64,000 nt of DNA from assembly GCF_036320965.1 (NCBI RefSeq), contig NC_092232.1, forward strand, positions 51,654,982 through 51,718,981, read 5' to 3'. A model generated the notes under the pieces. It did no database searches. It saw only the letters and a program-made list of their open reading frames with translations, and had not been told where the DNA came from. The stretch's first letter is position 1. Every line of letters begins with the position of its first letter. Below, one piece after another: positions 47,441 to 58,906 of the stretch. Made by a program: the position numbers and the translations under genes. Source of the stretch: Panulirus ornatus. Taxonomy: Eukaryota > Arthropoda > Malacostraca > Decapoda > Palinuridae.

Positions 47441-48129
47441 AAAGTAAACTCGTGAAGTTCTTTGCTGGCAAGTTAAAGCAACTGATCGTCGAATCTCCCG
47501 AAAGTTTTATTGAAATTATTCGTCACAGTTCCTGCATTGCAATCCTCCAGTCACATCAGTGGAGGTTATTGGTCGCTAGTGGTCTAAAAAGGAACCTGGA
47601 AAAATAGGATTAAGTTCCAGGTTTATATCAAGCATCCTTATTAGAATATTGATGTATTTAGCATCTAGTCTCAAGGATTGTTCTTAATATGAATGTACGT
47701 TAACAGTTTGGCACTGAAATGACACAGATTCTTCTTACATTTAGCACTGGTGAAGGACACCTCTCCCTCAGGGGGGAAATGACTGAGCGAAGCCATGCCC
47801 ACAACACAGTCAGTCGGACATTGTTCGAACCAGTGCGTTCGATCCAGCTTTTGTTACTGACTGATGTTCCTGGCTGGTTGGTTATTTTGGACTTGAGGCC
47901 AATCGACCGCCAGGGGTTATTAAGGGTTATTAAACTCATAACCACCAACAGTTGTTCAAGATGGTTATGATAACAATACACGTTCTCACCACACGCTTTC
48001 CCTGATGATGCCGATGTTCACCTATACGAACAAACAAGTAGCAAGTTATCATCATATGTACCTGGTGTGGTATCCTCGCCAGCCTCTCCTTCAGGTATCA
48101 TGGTCCATCTCCGGCGCCCCTTCGTCAGG
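47441..48129. other. no gene recognised
   Basis: Unique-looking sequence beyond the SINE. It may include the 3' end or LTR of the retrotransposon at 48.1-50.9 kb, but I cannot place an LTR boundary. Confidence 0.4.
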
Positions 48130-48477
48130 AGGTCGCGTGGTCAAGGTATCTAGGTGTCCGTCATCATCCTGGATTCTGTTGCGTCCCTCCTCCCCCCTGA
48201 ACTGATGCTCCGCAGTTCGTTATAAACATCGGCCAAGCTGATGGTTTCAGATCCAGTCAACGTTCCGTCCCTCGATACGGAGCTACGTAATTAAGCCAGA
48301 CCTTTACCCCGTAGTCCAATTGAAGTTATTCATGATGTCGGAGGTGGACCTCGAAATCGTCGACGTAGCTTATCTACGATACCCCACGAGTGAACAGCAC
48401 TCTAGAAGACTACCCACTTAAACTTCAGAAGCCCAAAATGGACGTACTTTCTTCGGTGTATCTAACGCGTGAAAGAC

Positions 48478-48612
48478 TAGTCTATCAGTACCCTTGCTAC
48501 TGTAGTGACCTCCCGGTCCGGAATGATAGAGGATTTCGGCCACTTCGTGAAGTAATATTGGTGGTCCTTATGGCGCTGAGAGTGAGGTATCCCCTTCGTA
48601 TATAGAGCGAAA
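48478..48612 (-). pseudogene. gypsy integrase core fragment
   Basis: Minus frame YFTKWPKSSIIPDREV followed by TTVARVLID corresponds to the DYFTKW.EA..IPD..A.TVA..L stretch between the first and second catalytic Asp of Ty3-type integrases. Stop codons follow, so no enzyme can be made. Confidence 0.8.
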
Positions 48613-49275
48613 TCACATTACCGACGCTACACCTCGAAGTACTCATGCTTCCTCTCCACCCATAGGATGACCGCATCATCATCGGCGCAAGCGTCTGTCA
48701 TTCCTTCGTGACGATGTCATCTGTTCCCCCTCACTGGCGGAGCAAAGTCTCCTCCTCTCCAGTCGACAAACGTTCCAGTAAGCCCAATAAGTCGATACCA
48801 GGACTGGTGTCCAGTACCTTCTCTCCCGAAGGTCTTCGCTGAACTCTTCTTCAGGTGTTGGATTATGATCAGCAGATCCTCAGCTTCCATCCTCCTGGTG
48901 TCTGCTTCGGAGCAGGTGCTCTGAAAGTTATCGAAACGATTTTTCCACATGGGAATCGTCTCTCTGCCTCCTGCAGCACTGGCAAACTGTACAATACACG
49001 TGAGACGACGCAGACCATGACTGTGTTTCGGGGCGTTTGGGAATCTTGTGTGTGTGTGTGTGTGTATGTGCAGCCAGTCGGTGCCACGCGTGGCCAGCCC
49101 TCCCTCCCTCTTTCTCTCTCTCTCTAGTTTCCCGCCTCATTCGAGTCCTTGGTCACCTGCCGCCACCCATCCATCCACCTGGCCTGTCTAGTTGCAGATT
49201 CATAACGGTCCCACGTCCTGCAGTCCTGCACCACCAAGGTCGCCCCTCGCCTCGCTGAATAGACACCTTACCTTT

Positions 49276-49335
49276 GGCGGCCTTGCAGTCACGCTCACAG
49301 TGGTGGCTCCCTTTTGCCGCGGTGCCAGCGCGCAC
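49276..49335 (-). pseudogene. degraded Gag zinc-knuckle region
   Basis: The minus strand carries HHCERDCKAAKGK, with the first Cys pair in another frame upstream, consistent with a broken CX2CX4HX4C knuckle. The position between the Gag-like and integrase parts fits. Confidence 0.5.
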
Positions 49336-49646
49336 CTTGAACTCGCATTACTGCTTCTTGTCTTCTGACCTGGAAGAAAGCTGCCCCCTTCTTGCTTCTC
49401 GTCCGTCATCTCCTTCCTCGCCCTGGAACCTGTCTTACCCGAGCGGTTGTCTCATCCAGGCTGGATTGCGCGATGGGTTTATAATGCTCCAGCGCTCTTG
49501 GTCAAGGCTGGCTGATCTGGCCTGCTTTAAACTGCGCGGCGGCGTGAGCCACGCTTTGCTGGGCGTCGGTAGAACTGTACCAGTTCCGGCTCCTCTTGCT
49601 GGGTCAAGTTCGCCCCAAGGTTCCATCACTTCCAGAAGAGCAGAAC

Positions 49647-49649
<3 letters not shown>

Positions 49650-49713
<64 letters not shown>
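49650..49713. repeat. (CT)n microsatellite inside gypsy relic
   Basis: About 32 CT units interrupting the Gag-like reading frame. Confidence 0.97.
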
Positions 49714-49716
<3 letters not shown>

Positions 49717-49720
49717 GTTC

Positions 49721-50053
49721 TTAACTTGGTTGGGTAGACCTCGATCTTTCGGGTGTGATAGCGTCTGGAGCACTGCCGTTCCTCCTCCCTGTGTGGCTCA
49801 CTACTTTGGTGATGTACAGTCGCTCGCCTCCGCCAGAAGCTTGAACTCGACGAACTCCCGCGGATTTTCCGGGCGTCCAGGATCCCTCTTCTGGCTTCTG
49901 GCGTGGCTTGTGCCGAGGATCCAGGTGTCCTTCGATAGACCGTCGTAGTCGGTCTAGACTATCCTCCTCAGCTTCCAACCTGTCTTCGGCCCGGGTCTGT
50001 TCGCCTAGCAGACGGTCCATCAAACGCTGCGACATTCCTTGCATCTGTAACAC
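49721..50053 (-). pseudogene. Gag-like coiled-coil fragment
   Basis: A 110-codon minus frame. QGMSQRLMDRLLGEQTRAED, then RLEAEEDSLDRLRRSIEGHL, has a heptad-like, charged pattern typical of the N-terminal part of some gypsy Gag proteins. The frame ends near the CT array. A host coiled-coil protein is the alternative, but the order with zinc knuckle and integrase favours Gag. Confidence 0.5.
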
Positions 50054-50335
50054 CTTACCTTGTACGTAACCCAGCCGCTGCTCGTGTCAGTTCATCCGCT
50101 TCTCTTGCCCTCCGAGCCCTACAGTTTTCTGGGATATTCGCTCCTTCTGCTGGTCTTGTTTCCACCTGTGTCCAACCACCTGCTTCTCTGCTGATCCAGC
50201 TGCATCCGCAACTCGTGTGTCGTCCTAAACGTAGCTTCTGCTTGCTGCTTTACCCTGTCCTGCAGCTGCTCCTCCACCTGGACCAGGGATGCTGAGTGCT
50301 GCTTCGTATGGTACTGACTGTTGCTGTTGATGAGC

Positions 50336-50339
50336 CTTC

Positions 50340-50370
<31 letters not shown>

Positions 50371-50376
50371 GCTGCA
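50336..50376. repeat. (CTG)n microsatellite
   Basis: CTG units with CGC interruptions. On the minus strand a frame gives a poly-Gln stretch within the Gag-like region. Confidence 0.93.
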
Positions 50377-50850
50377 GGAAGCTGTTTGGTCAGGTCTTCG
50401 CCCGCGTTCATCAGCGTCGCCAACACTCCACCTACTGTAGGCTTAGCCCGTCGCCTATACCTCCTCCCGCCATCCGATCCCACAGTCTACTTGTACGATA
50501 TCGCCGTAGCCACAGGGCCTGGCTCCCTCACACGCCTGCGGAGTAGCTCGTTAGCGCAAGAATTTTGTCTTCTTCCTCCATGGAATACCAGCCAATAGTC
50601 CCGTATATAAATATATATGTAGACTCTCTCCAGCCCTTTCTGTGATCAGCATCGTTGCGCTCTGATCCCCCGAATAAGTCGTGGCGATATGATTGATCAG
50701 CTCAACTATGACAGTCTGCGTCGAAGCTTGCATTAGACCCTGGGTCCCACCCGACCCACTGTGGTTGGCGGAGTGCCAGATGTCGTTGTACTGGCGCTCA
50801 TACCCCGCAGGCGGCAGTACGACTGTCACATATATACGTAACAATGGCAT

Positions 50851-51225
50851 TGCTCCGCACTCAGTGATTCCCTGAACGTGTAAGTGAACACACGCTTTCC
50901 TCTGAGGGCTTGGCTTATGCCCAGGATATGGTAGATGATAAATACCTTACCATTGATCTTCCAAACCATGTAAAAGCATTTACATCTTTTTAAAAGTGAA
51001 AAATGGACATTTCTGTACTTAATCGTCAACGCCTCCCAAATTAGACTATGGGATTTGACAGGGATTAAATGCAAAACCTTCACGTCAGTTTCTACATTTA
51101 TGAACGTGCCACTGGGAGTTGCCACGTCAAATGCTCATTCTTACGGTAATCGTAAAGGTAGAGGGTTGTGCAATCTTAAGACCGAGGTTGTCACATACAG
51201 AGTTGCAAGGGGCGGTCGTCGGGCC

Positions 51226-51230
<5 letters not shown>
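50851..51230. other. no gene recognised
   Basis: Unique-looking AT-rich sequence. It could include the 5' LTR side of the gypsy relic, but no terminal repeat was seen. Confidence 0.4.

Positions 51231-51268
<38 letters not shown>
51231..51268. repeat. (GA)n microsatellite
   Basis: About 19 GA units. Confidence 0.96.
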
Positions 51269-51270
<2 letters not shown>

Positions 51271-51694
51271 GGAGGTTACGTCCTGATGTCAATTACAGTC
51301 ATTTGGAAAGTCAGTTACGAAACGCTCCACCGATTTTGAACAAAATTGGCAACTTAGAAAGCAAAGTGAATAGGGAATAGCATTAGTGCCTTTTATTATT
51401 TTGATAGATGGTTGATCTGGTGGATTAAAACCTTTGAGGGATTATAAACTACCAACAATATCATCCACGTTTTTTCTTACTGTTGTTTTTACCCCACAAA
51501 GTACTATTTGAATGGATGAACTGAACAGTACCTTTAAGGGGAAACTGTCGTGAATGAGGGACATTCACACACTTTACGAACTTCCTGTTATGAGAATTTT
51601 CTTCTTGAACACCTGGCTTTTGTTCACTCAAATTTCAGTGACGCTTCTTCGAAGACAAGAGACCCAACGGAAGTTGAGCTGATTTCGTCAACTT
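51269..51694. other. no gene recognised
   Basis: Unique-looking AT-rich sequence. Confidence 0.5.
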
Positions 51695-52065
51695 TGCGCT
51701 GCACCCTGTTACTGACGGTCTATGAGAGGTGCAGTACCCTGTTACTGACAACCTATGAGAGGGGCAGTACCCTGTTACTGACGACCTATGAGAGGTGCAG
51801 TACCCTGTTACTGACGACCTATGAGAGGTGCAGTACCCTGTTACTGACGACCTATGAGAGGCGCAGTACCCTGTTACTGACGACCTATGAGAGGTGCAGT
51901 ACCCTGTTACTGACGACCTATGAGAGGGGCAGTACCCTATTACTGACGACCTATGAGAGGGGCAGTACCCTGTTACTGACGACCTATGAGAGGTACAGTA
52001 TCCTGTTACTGACGACCCACGAGCAATGCAGTAGCAGTCTGTTACTGACGACCCAAGGGCCAAGT
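51695..52065. repeat. 33-bp minisatellite, about 11 copies
   Basis: Unit GGTGCAGTACCCTGTTACTG plus ACGACCTATGAGA. Point variants GGTG/GGGG/GGCG. The last two units are diverged. In-frame length gives false LLLTTYERCST frames. Confidence 0.96.
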
Positions 52066-53276
52066 TATTGACCAGACGTCGCAGGCCAGACTCACTCAGC
52101 CGACCTGGAGGTGCACCGTCGCAAAACTCAGCGTCCAGCCAGTTCCAGGTAGTCGAATGGCCCCGGGGTCTGTCTAAGCTTCGATGCAGACTGTCATATA
52201 GCCGCCGAAGACATGAGGTCATGAGGGAGGCAAATGGAAGGGCTTTAGGAGAGAAGATAGAGAGAGGAGAGGGGTTGGTTTTCAGTGTGCTAGGGGGGGA
52301 TGAATGGGTAGGGGAGAGATTTCGAGACGAGTCATTCGCTGCTTGCAGATGACATGGTCCAGTTGGACGACTCCTCGTCTACGTGATTACTGCTAAAACT
52401 CCGCCGACCATCGAGGAAGAAGACGAAAAATTCCTGCTCTGGATGTGAGGGAAGCCAGGCCCCGCCGGCTCCGGCGAGACATGCCACAGATGCTGGGGCG
52501 GTGAATCTGCAAGACCCAGGCATCCTGCCACAAGCCAGCAAAAACTTGCAATCAGTTTGAGGGAGGGACGAGAACAACGTTCCCCAAGCAGGTGTTGACG
52601 TCTAGATTGAAGGGCTTGTGATGTATAGATCCTCGTGTTGGCTGGACACTTGTACCCCCGCCTCACTAAGACGTCTTTTTTTCCCCCCCAGTTCGTAGGA
52701 TTAATCTGAAGATGTGGATGGGATGAGGGGCGGCAAATACTCCCCAATCCTTGATAACCTTCTTGTCGAATTTGGAGTCAAGGGATTGGTATAAATGAGT
52801 GAAAGTCACAGTTGTACACATCCGGATATGCATCGAAACGTATTGTAGTAAACCAGCGGTAAACCTCTCATGGCCAGTGTAAAGGTCATTGGTCTACATC
52901 AGTGATGAGACGATATAACGCTAGTTTACCGAGCTGCTAACTGTGATCCGCTGGTGGGCTGTGGATGCGACGGTGTGGATCAGTGTTCTACTGGGCCACC
53001 GATCCTCTATGGGCATATATGAGGGCGGATCATTGCTTCCCGTGTGAGCTACGAGGATCACGATATACACTGACACTGTGGATCAGCTAGTACACGCTGG
53101 TCTGCAGGTCAGGTCTAGGTCTGTTCTGTCTCTCTGGCCACACCAGTGCTCGTTGCCGTTATGAACCTGTCCCTCAGCGATAGTATGGACCAATAGCCTG
53201 TCACTGGTACCTGGGGTGTACCGACTTATCGTCTGTCATTGAAGATAAGACCCCTTGGACGCGCGTCCGTCAGGGT

Positions 53277-53279
<3 letters not shown>
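52066..53279. other. no gene recognised
   Basis: Two frames are notable for length only: plus 52,068-52,352 (94 codons, Arg-rich, ending SVLGGDEWVGERF) and minus 52,379-52,747 (122 codons). Neither shows a known domain. Possibly old mobile-element sequence. Confidence 0.4.

Positions 53280-53324
<45 letters not shown>
53280..53324. repeat. (GA)n microsatellite
   Basis: About 22 GA units. Confidence 0.96.
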
Positions 53325-53327
<3 letters not shown>

Positions 53328-53439
53328 GTTTCTCTCCTGTGTACTGGTGTTGTCAACAGTGTGTACCAGTGATTCGTTATGTCCCCCCCAGCAGGCAGTA
53401 CGTGACGAGTTGGCAACACTGTCACCAACACAATGGGAC

Positions 53440-53740
53440 GCTGGCCTTCACAGTCACCCATGTAGTATACAGTGGTCCACACTGTCACCCATGTAGTATA
53501 CAGTGGTCCACACAGTCACCCATGTAGTATACAGTGGTCCACACTGTCACCCATGTAGTATACAGTGATCCACACTGTAACCCATGTAGTATACAGTGAT
53601 CCACAGTCACCCATGTAGTGATCCACACTGTCACCCATGTAGTATACAGTGGTCCACACCGTCACCCATGTAGTATACAGTGGTCCACACCGTCACCCAT
53701 GTAGTGTATACTGATCCAATGTCACTCATGTAGTATATAA
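53440..53740. repeat. 31-bp minisatellite, about 9.5 copies
   Basis: Unit CACCCATGTAGTATACAGTG plus GTCCACACTGT. Each unit contains GTATAC. Some units are shortened. Confidence 0.93.
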
Positions 53741-53984
53741 ACAGATCTATATTCTATCCATAAAGTATAGTCATAATAACACAGTGTACAATGATCCACA
53801 CTGTTATAGGAGCAATATATCAATGATCCACTATGCCTTGATCCGCAGCACATTACAAGCCCATAACAACTCTGTAAACCATTACTGTAAACTGGTATAC
53901 TCTTATAGTCTCAGCCTATGGCCTTCTGTTTTCACCAATGTAGACCAACAGTCTACAGTGTGTTCACTGTGACACTGAGAGAGT
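53741..53984. other. no gene recognised
   Basis: Short unique-looking sequence between two minisatellites, with faint remnants of the 31-bp unit near 53,780-53,830. Confidence 0.4.
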
Positions 53985-54215
53985 GTAAACCACTGACCTG
54001 TCGTTCATGGTAAACCACTGATATGTTGTTCTTGGTAAACCACTCATTTGTTGTTCTTGATAAACCACTGATCTGTTGTACTTGGTAAACCACTGATATG
54101 TTGTTCTTGGTAAACCACTGATTTGTTGTTCTTGGTAAACCACTGATCTGTTGTTCTTGGTAAACCAGAGATCTGTTGTTCTTGGTAAACCACTGAGCTG
54201 TTGTTCTTGGTCGTA
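53985..54215. repeat. 27-bp minisatellite, about 8 copies
   Basis: Unit CTGATCTGTTGTTCTTGGTA plus AACCACT. Confidence 0.94.
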
Positions 54216-54234
54216 TGGGCCAAGTTCAGTGTGA

Positions 54235-54370
54235 TTGTAACTATGTTAGTGACACTGTGGGCCACTGGTCTATCATTGTTGGCACTACGGACCATTGGTC
54301 TATCACCGGGAGCTTTATGGACCACTGTTCTATTCCTGGTGGCACTGTGGACCACTGTGTAACTGTCTAT
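54235..54370. repeat. degenerate 30-33-bp tandem repeat, about 4 copies
   Basis: GGACCACTGGTCTATC followed by variable GGTGGCACTGT. It directly follows the 27-bp array and shares its ACCACT core, so it may be an older offshoot. Confidence 0.8.
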
Positions 54371-54477
54371 CAGGGACAGACTGGACCATTACAGGTCCAT
54401 TGTGTGTAGCAGTATTGATCCCTGTGTTGGAGGATTGGTCCATGAGTTACCATGTGGTAATGTGGTGGTGTGGTGTG

Positions 54478-54512
<35 letters not shown>

Positions 54513-54535
54513 TGTGTCTGTGTGTGTGTGTGTGG
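54478..54535. repeat. (GT)n microsatellite
   Basis: GT array with TCTGTGTCTG interruptions. Confidence 0.95.
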
Positions 54536-54711
54536 TAGAACTTGTTTGTCAGGATCAGCTGTGTGGTACAGTCGCCACCCTCACATCTATCATAAAGATT
54601 TCCAATATTCTTACTTTATTTTGACTTACGATGAATATCAGTACAATGCTGTAATAACACTGCTTCACCGCTGTTTTCAACTGGTGTTCATTGGACAAAT
54701 GAGAATGTTTT

Positions 54712-54712
54712 T

Positions 54713-54768
<56 letters not shown>
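54712..54768. repeat. (GT)n microsatellite
   Basis: About 28 GT units. Confidence 0.97.
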
Positions 54769-54770
<2 letters not shown>

Positions 54771-55129
54771 TGATGAAATTCCTTATTAAACTACCACGAG
54801 AGATCATCAGGTAACATATAACCCACACACACACACACGTATTCACAGAATACCAATGCAGTACAAAGCAACTCTATGTTGCCTAGGTTTTTACTGGGTA
54901 GCTCCTCTACATATCGTCTGTTTCAATACCGACTCATATTTTTTTTTCCTTTGTCGTTATTTCACGTTAGGAAATAACGATCAAGTTACATTAGTTTACC
55001 CGTAGAAACATGGCGTTTTCTGTTATTTTCGGAGTACGCTATTCCTATCCCAAATTTGATTCATTCCTCGTACGAGTAAGTTCTATTTTGCTGTCTTTTA
55101 TCAACATGATTTGTACTAAGTATTCTTTT
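54769..55129. other. no gene recognised
   Basis: Short (CA)n at about 54,824-54,839; otherwise AT-rich and unique-looking. Confidence 0.5.
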
Positions 55130-55715
55130 TCATGTTGGAGGCTTCAGTCACGGGCAAAGGTCCACAACAAAGCCAGGCCTTAATTGAAACATAGAGAGAA
55201 TTGCGAAGCGGAAAATGAAAAGACAAGGGAAAGTATTTACGAATTTTTTAGAGGAGGTGAAAGACCTGTTTTTTGAAATGTGCCAGGTCACAGGTGTTGG
55301 AAAACCCATGAGAAAGGAGGAGAGTTCCAAAGCTTGGTCATGTAGGGAAAGAAACAGGTATCAAATCGGCCCACCCTTGAGTTGCCGATGGCCACACAAT
55401 AATCATGTGACGCAGCAGCTTGCCGAGTAATGCGTGGTTTAGCTAGTGGTGGGGGGCATACAAGCAGGTAAATCTCGGGAGTAAAAACCAAAGTAATACC
55501 TATAGTAGAGGGAGAGTGAACCAGCATTGCGGCGTAGGGCAAGGAGGTCAAGTTTGGAAATTAGCCTCGGACAGAGTTAGAACCACCCCGAATGTGAGAG
55601 CAGTATTCCATACAAGGACGAATCAGTCCCTTGTATAAACGGAGCAACTGTTCAGAAGAGACGAAATTTCGATGTTAAAATAGGACACCAGTTTCTGAGA
55701 GGCATACTTAGCTAT
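55130..55715 (-). pseudogene. Jockey/CR1-type LINE ORF2 C-terminus (dead)
   Basis: Minus-strand frames read SSEQLLRLYKGLIRPCMEYC (about 55,600-55,660). RITRQAAASHDYCVAIGNSR (about 55,380-55,440) and then FFPYMTKLWNSPP (about 55,330-55,365) follow, ending ...FVVDLCP-stop near 55,150. This is the characteristic end of such ORF2 proteins: L.LYK.LVRP.MEY.S, then TR....HPY.V, then SFFP...+LWNSLP. At least one frameshift. The same C-terminal block recurs at 6,305-6,435. Confidence 0.87.
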
Positions 55716-55719
55716 TCCA

Positions 55720-55905
55720 GTAATGTGGGGTCTAACTTTTTTCTCCAGTTTGTGAAGTTTTGCAGAAACATGCTAGCGAATCTAAGTTTGAAATTAGAAC
55801 TAAGAAAACGCGTGTAATGTGGGGTCCACCTAACATTTTTCTCCAGTTTGTAAAGTTTTGCAGAAACAAGATTGAAATTAGAACTAAGAAAACAAGTTAA
55901 TTTTG
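55720..55905. repeat. 93-bp tandem duplication inside LINE relic
   Basis: GTAATGTGGGGTC starts at 55,720 and 55,813. Both copies continue TTTTCTCCAGTTTGT(G/A)AAGTT, TTGCAGAAACA, GAAATTAGAACTAAGAAAAC. The second copy has small indels. Confidence 0.92.
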
Positions 55906-57740
55906 AAATAGTCGTTCGGGAGAGTGTATAGTTACACTTCAGAACCTGGAGAACATAAAGCTACTTTATACTATACAGATATTCAAAGAAATATTAGATT
56001 TTCTTAGTTATTTTTTGATCTCAAACCTTTCTGATTGGTTTTAGAAACCCTTAATCAATCTTTGTATATAATCTTATATTGACATAGAGAGTGGACATAG
56101 TACAAAACACTGGAGAACTTGTGGTGATTCTGTGACGTGTGAATATATCATAAAATTTTGGGTACAATTCACATGTTTCGTTTTATTTCATTGAGACTAG
56201 TTTTAGTCAAAAAAAAAAAAAATTTAATCAGCTTAAATCTATTATCTTATATTTTGAATTTCAATCTTAAGTATAAAATTTTCTTTTCTTTGCCAGACTT
56301 CTGAAGGTGAGCATAGAGATGTCAGACACGTAGCGTTAGATAGAAAAAATTATTCATATACGTGTCGCTGTACTGCTGCCTTGATCCTGCAATTTACAGA
56401 TAAGATATGCTGCTCAAATGAGATATCACAATTGCTGGGTAACGCACGCCTTCAACCTGCAATTTACAGATATGTTTCCAAAATGGTGCATCTCGACTGC
56501 TTGTTTACTGCTGTGCGTTGAAGCATTGGCGAAAGCATTTCGAGTCGCGCGTTCACAACGTAACAAGCGAGTTCGTCATTATATTACCATCGTTAGGAGC
56601 ACTTGCAGCAACGCAGATTGGACAACCAACTCGTTGGAATTGCCTTGTTCAGTATACATGGTGTAACGAGTAGAGATGGGCTGACTGTGAACCAGGTATG
56701 GTCTGGTGATAGAGGCCACAATGTCCATGCATATATTGATGGCATGTGCAGAATGCATCTTGGGTAATAGAGATATGGATGGCAGACTGACGATGTGGGT
56801 TCGATGACCAACAGATATGGTCGGCTGGAATGTTCCCCTCCCTCCCTCCTCCTCCTCCACCTCATCCCGTAGAACCGGCGGGGCCAGTGTTGAAGACCGC
56901 GAAAAAAAAAAAGGGAAAAAGAATGATGGAAGGTAAAGAGAGAGACGTTTATTTACCAAATCGACTCTTTGAAGGTACTGTCAAGGAAGAGTGGGTGTCG
57001 AGATTGAGTGATGGAAAGAGAATGGAAGTACGAAAGCTCTGATGCAGGGGAAACTAATGGATATTCTCGTATGTCTAGTGGGAGACGCGGATGGATGGAG
57101 ACGATAGAAGGGAAGAAGAGAGCAACTTTTTTTCTTCGTGAATGATGATCACTTTAAAGAACATCTGGCAGGTACCTCATGTTCTCCAGGTTCCTAAATA
57201 ACATACATAACGTGTGACGAGTGTGTTCAACCTGATTTTTGTCTTTTGGGTGATATTTGGCTACACAGACAACACTGCCCAGGATGGTACCAGACCCAAC
57301 CCGGTGCACGGGCGGGTGCCAAGAGCTCAAGACCTGTAGCTCCCTACCCTACCAGGCCATGACCCGATGCAAGACCTTGATCATGCATAGAATACCATCA
57401 CCAGAGGCACACATCCACTTCCTGATGGAGATGAGTCACTTTGAATGCCCAGGATGTTGCTTGGCCGCAAACGATCTCCTTCTCGTTGCACAGTCGTCTG
57501 CCTCCGTTGAACTTCGCGGTCAACAAGTCCCTCGACCAATAGAGGCAGGATAGTTTCTCTGTGTTATGACAGGTGGTGCAAGTGGCGCTCTTGCCAATGT
57601 CAGTGTAATGCTCCTCAACCAGTGTAACCATAAGGGCTCTTGCCACCTCCAGCAGCTCCTTCTAAACGTAAATATTAGCACCTCAACAAAGCTGACTGAG
57701 CAAACTTACGAAAATTCCTTTTTGACTTTCCTTGGGTCAA
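55906..57740. other. no gene recognised
   Basis: AT-rich to 56,400. CCTGCAATTTACAGATA occurs at about 56,386 and 56,456. The phrase ACGCACGCCTTCAACCTGCA is reminiscent of GAGCCTTCAACCTGCAGG at 62,830-62,847 near the Penelope relic. 57,100-57,740 has frames of 80-98 codons without motifs. Confidence 0.45.
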
Positions 57741-58079
57741 TTACCGTCTTGTATATGGTGATGTTTCTGTCTCCGCCAAACGCACAGCAGAGCTTATTCT
57801 TGCGGGAGTGGAAGCATTTATCTCCTCTTCCTCCAACACGACCTCTTCATCCAATCCATAGTTCAACCGTTCTTGGTCTGAGGCCATTTAGGCAAGGGAT
57901 CAGGCATATCGAGATAGGAAAAACTCTTCTTCCTCCGACCTCATTCAGCACTTATCACTGCTCGTGATCACTGCAAGTACTTTTATCCTTGAGGCAAAGT
58001 GTTCCTTTACACAAAGAGGAAGTGCAATAAACTCTCCTCGTCACTTACTGATAGGTCTTTCTAGTCTTTAGCTAAGGGC
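57741..58079. other. possible upstream part of LINE at 58.1 kb
   Basis: An open plus frame to 57,967 has no motif I can assign. Its position just upstream of the RT fragment suggests it may be the inter-domain region. Confidence 0.3.
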
Positions 58080-58560
58080 ATCTGTAACAACTTCTGTCGC
58101 TCTACCTTTCCCTCACTTTACCGTTCTGACGGTACTATAACTGTCTCTCCCGTAGACAGAGCAGCTCTCTCTGTTTCCCGTTTTCCTTCTAACTTCACCT
58201 TGGATGACTCTAACATTCCTTCACCCCCTGATGCTCCTCTTACTATTCCTATGCCTCTTCCTGTATTCTCATTTTAGACTGTCCGAAAAGCGCTTCTTTT
58301 TCTGGTCCTGATGGCATCCATCACCCGGTACTGATATTGTGTGCTTTCCAAACTTGCGCCTGTGCTTGCTCGTCTACAATGGTACAACCCATCCTGTTTC
58401 TTTCACTTTTTCAATTTTAGAAAACTTTGAATTTTTCGTCAACTCCCATATCCTCAGACATCTTGAATCTCACAGTCTTCTCTCCGATCATCAGTATGGA
58501 TTCTGCAAGGAAGACAGTACTGCTGAGTTCAACTGGAGCATCTGATGGAGTTGTTCATAT
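58080..58560 (+). pseudogene. Jockey-type LINE, RT N-terminal region (dead)
   Basis: Plus-strand frames read SDGTITVSPVDRAALSVSRF (about 58,125-58,185), then LDDSNIPSPPDAPL, then TVRKALL. SGPDGIHHPVLILCA follows (about 58,299-58,345; the K.SGPDGI..VLK.CA motif of Jockey-type RTs) and then ILRHLESHSLLSDHQYGF (about 58,450-58,504). The segment between about 58,375 and 58,430, which should contain the PIPKKGD/NYRPI motifs, is missing or scrambled. Sequence downstream of QYGF is lost. In-frame stop at about 58,275. Confidence 0.88.
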
Positions 58561-58829
58561 TTTTGGTGTTAAAGGTTTGGAACAGGAGACAGAGACACAC
58601 TGTGGTCCAGGGTTAGGGTAAATATCACCGGCTTATGTTAGTCGTTGGGAGATGATGGCCTGGTCCACTAACTCCCAGCAGTGGAAAAAAAGATGTGTTT
58701 GATTGTGTAGGTGTTTGGGAACAGCTCGAAGCTGCGCTCTGTGTAGAAGCAGGGATTGCTAGGACCCTTCGGGTAAGGAAGAAGTTGTTGAAGGACATGG
58801 TCCCGTTCAGTGGAATCCTAGTCCTCTCT

Positions 58830-58836
<7 letters not shown>

Positions 58837-58906
<70 letters not shown>
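58837..58906. repeat. (CA)n microsatellite
   Basis: About 34 CA units. Confidence 0.97.

Larger units (their letters stand above)
48130..50850 (-). mobile_element. decayed Ty3/gypsy LTR retrotransposon, internally deleted
   Basis: Minus-strand pieces appear in 5'-3' order. A Gln-rich and coiled-coil Gag-like region is at 50,330-49,720. A Gag core-like piece EFVEFKLLAEASDC is at about 49,810-49,850. A degraded CCHC zinc-knuckle region lies at about 49,276-49,335. The linker typical between RNase H and integrase (TYWAYWNVCRL, about 48,770-48,810) follows. Then comes the integrase core segment YFTKWPKSSIIPDREV (about 48,500-48,560), and a low-similarity tail to about 48,130. Protease, reverse transcriptase and RNase H, normally about 2.5 kb, are missing between the knuckle and the linker. 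Many stops and frameshifts. LTRs not identified. Confidence 0.7.

Noticed and set aside
53440..53740. Possible CRISPR-like array of about 31-bp repeats
   Set aside because: Units are directly adjacent with no unique spacers; the DNA is eukaryotic; it is a minisatellite. The same applies to 4,341-4,854 and 42,370-42,880.
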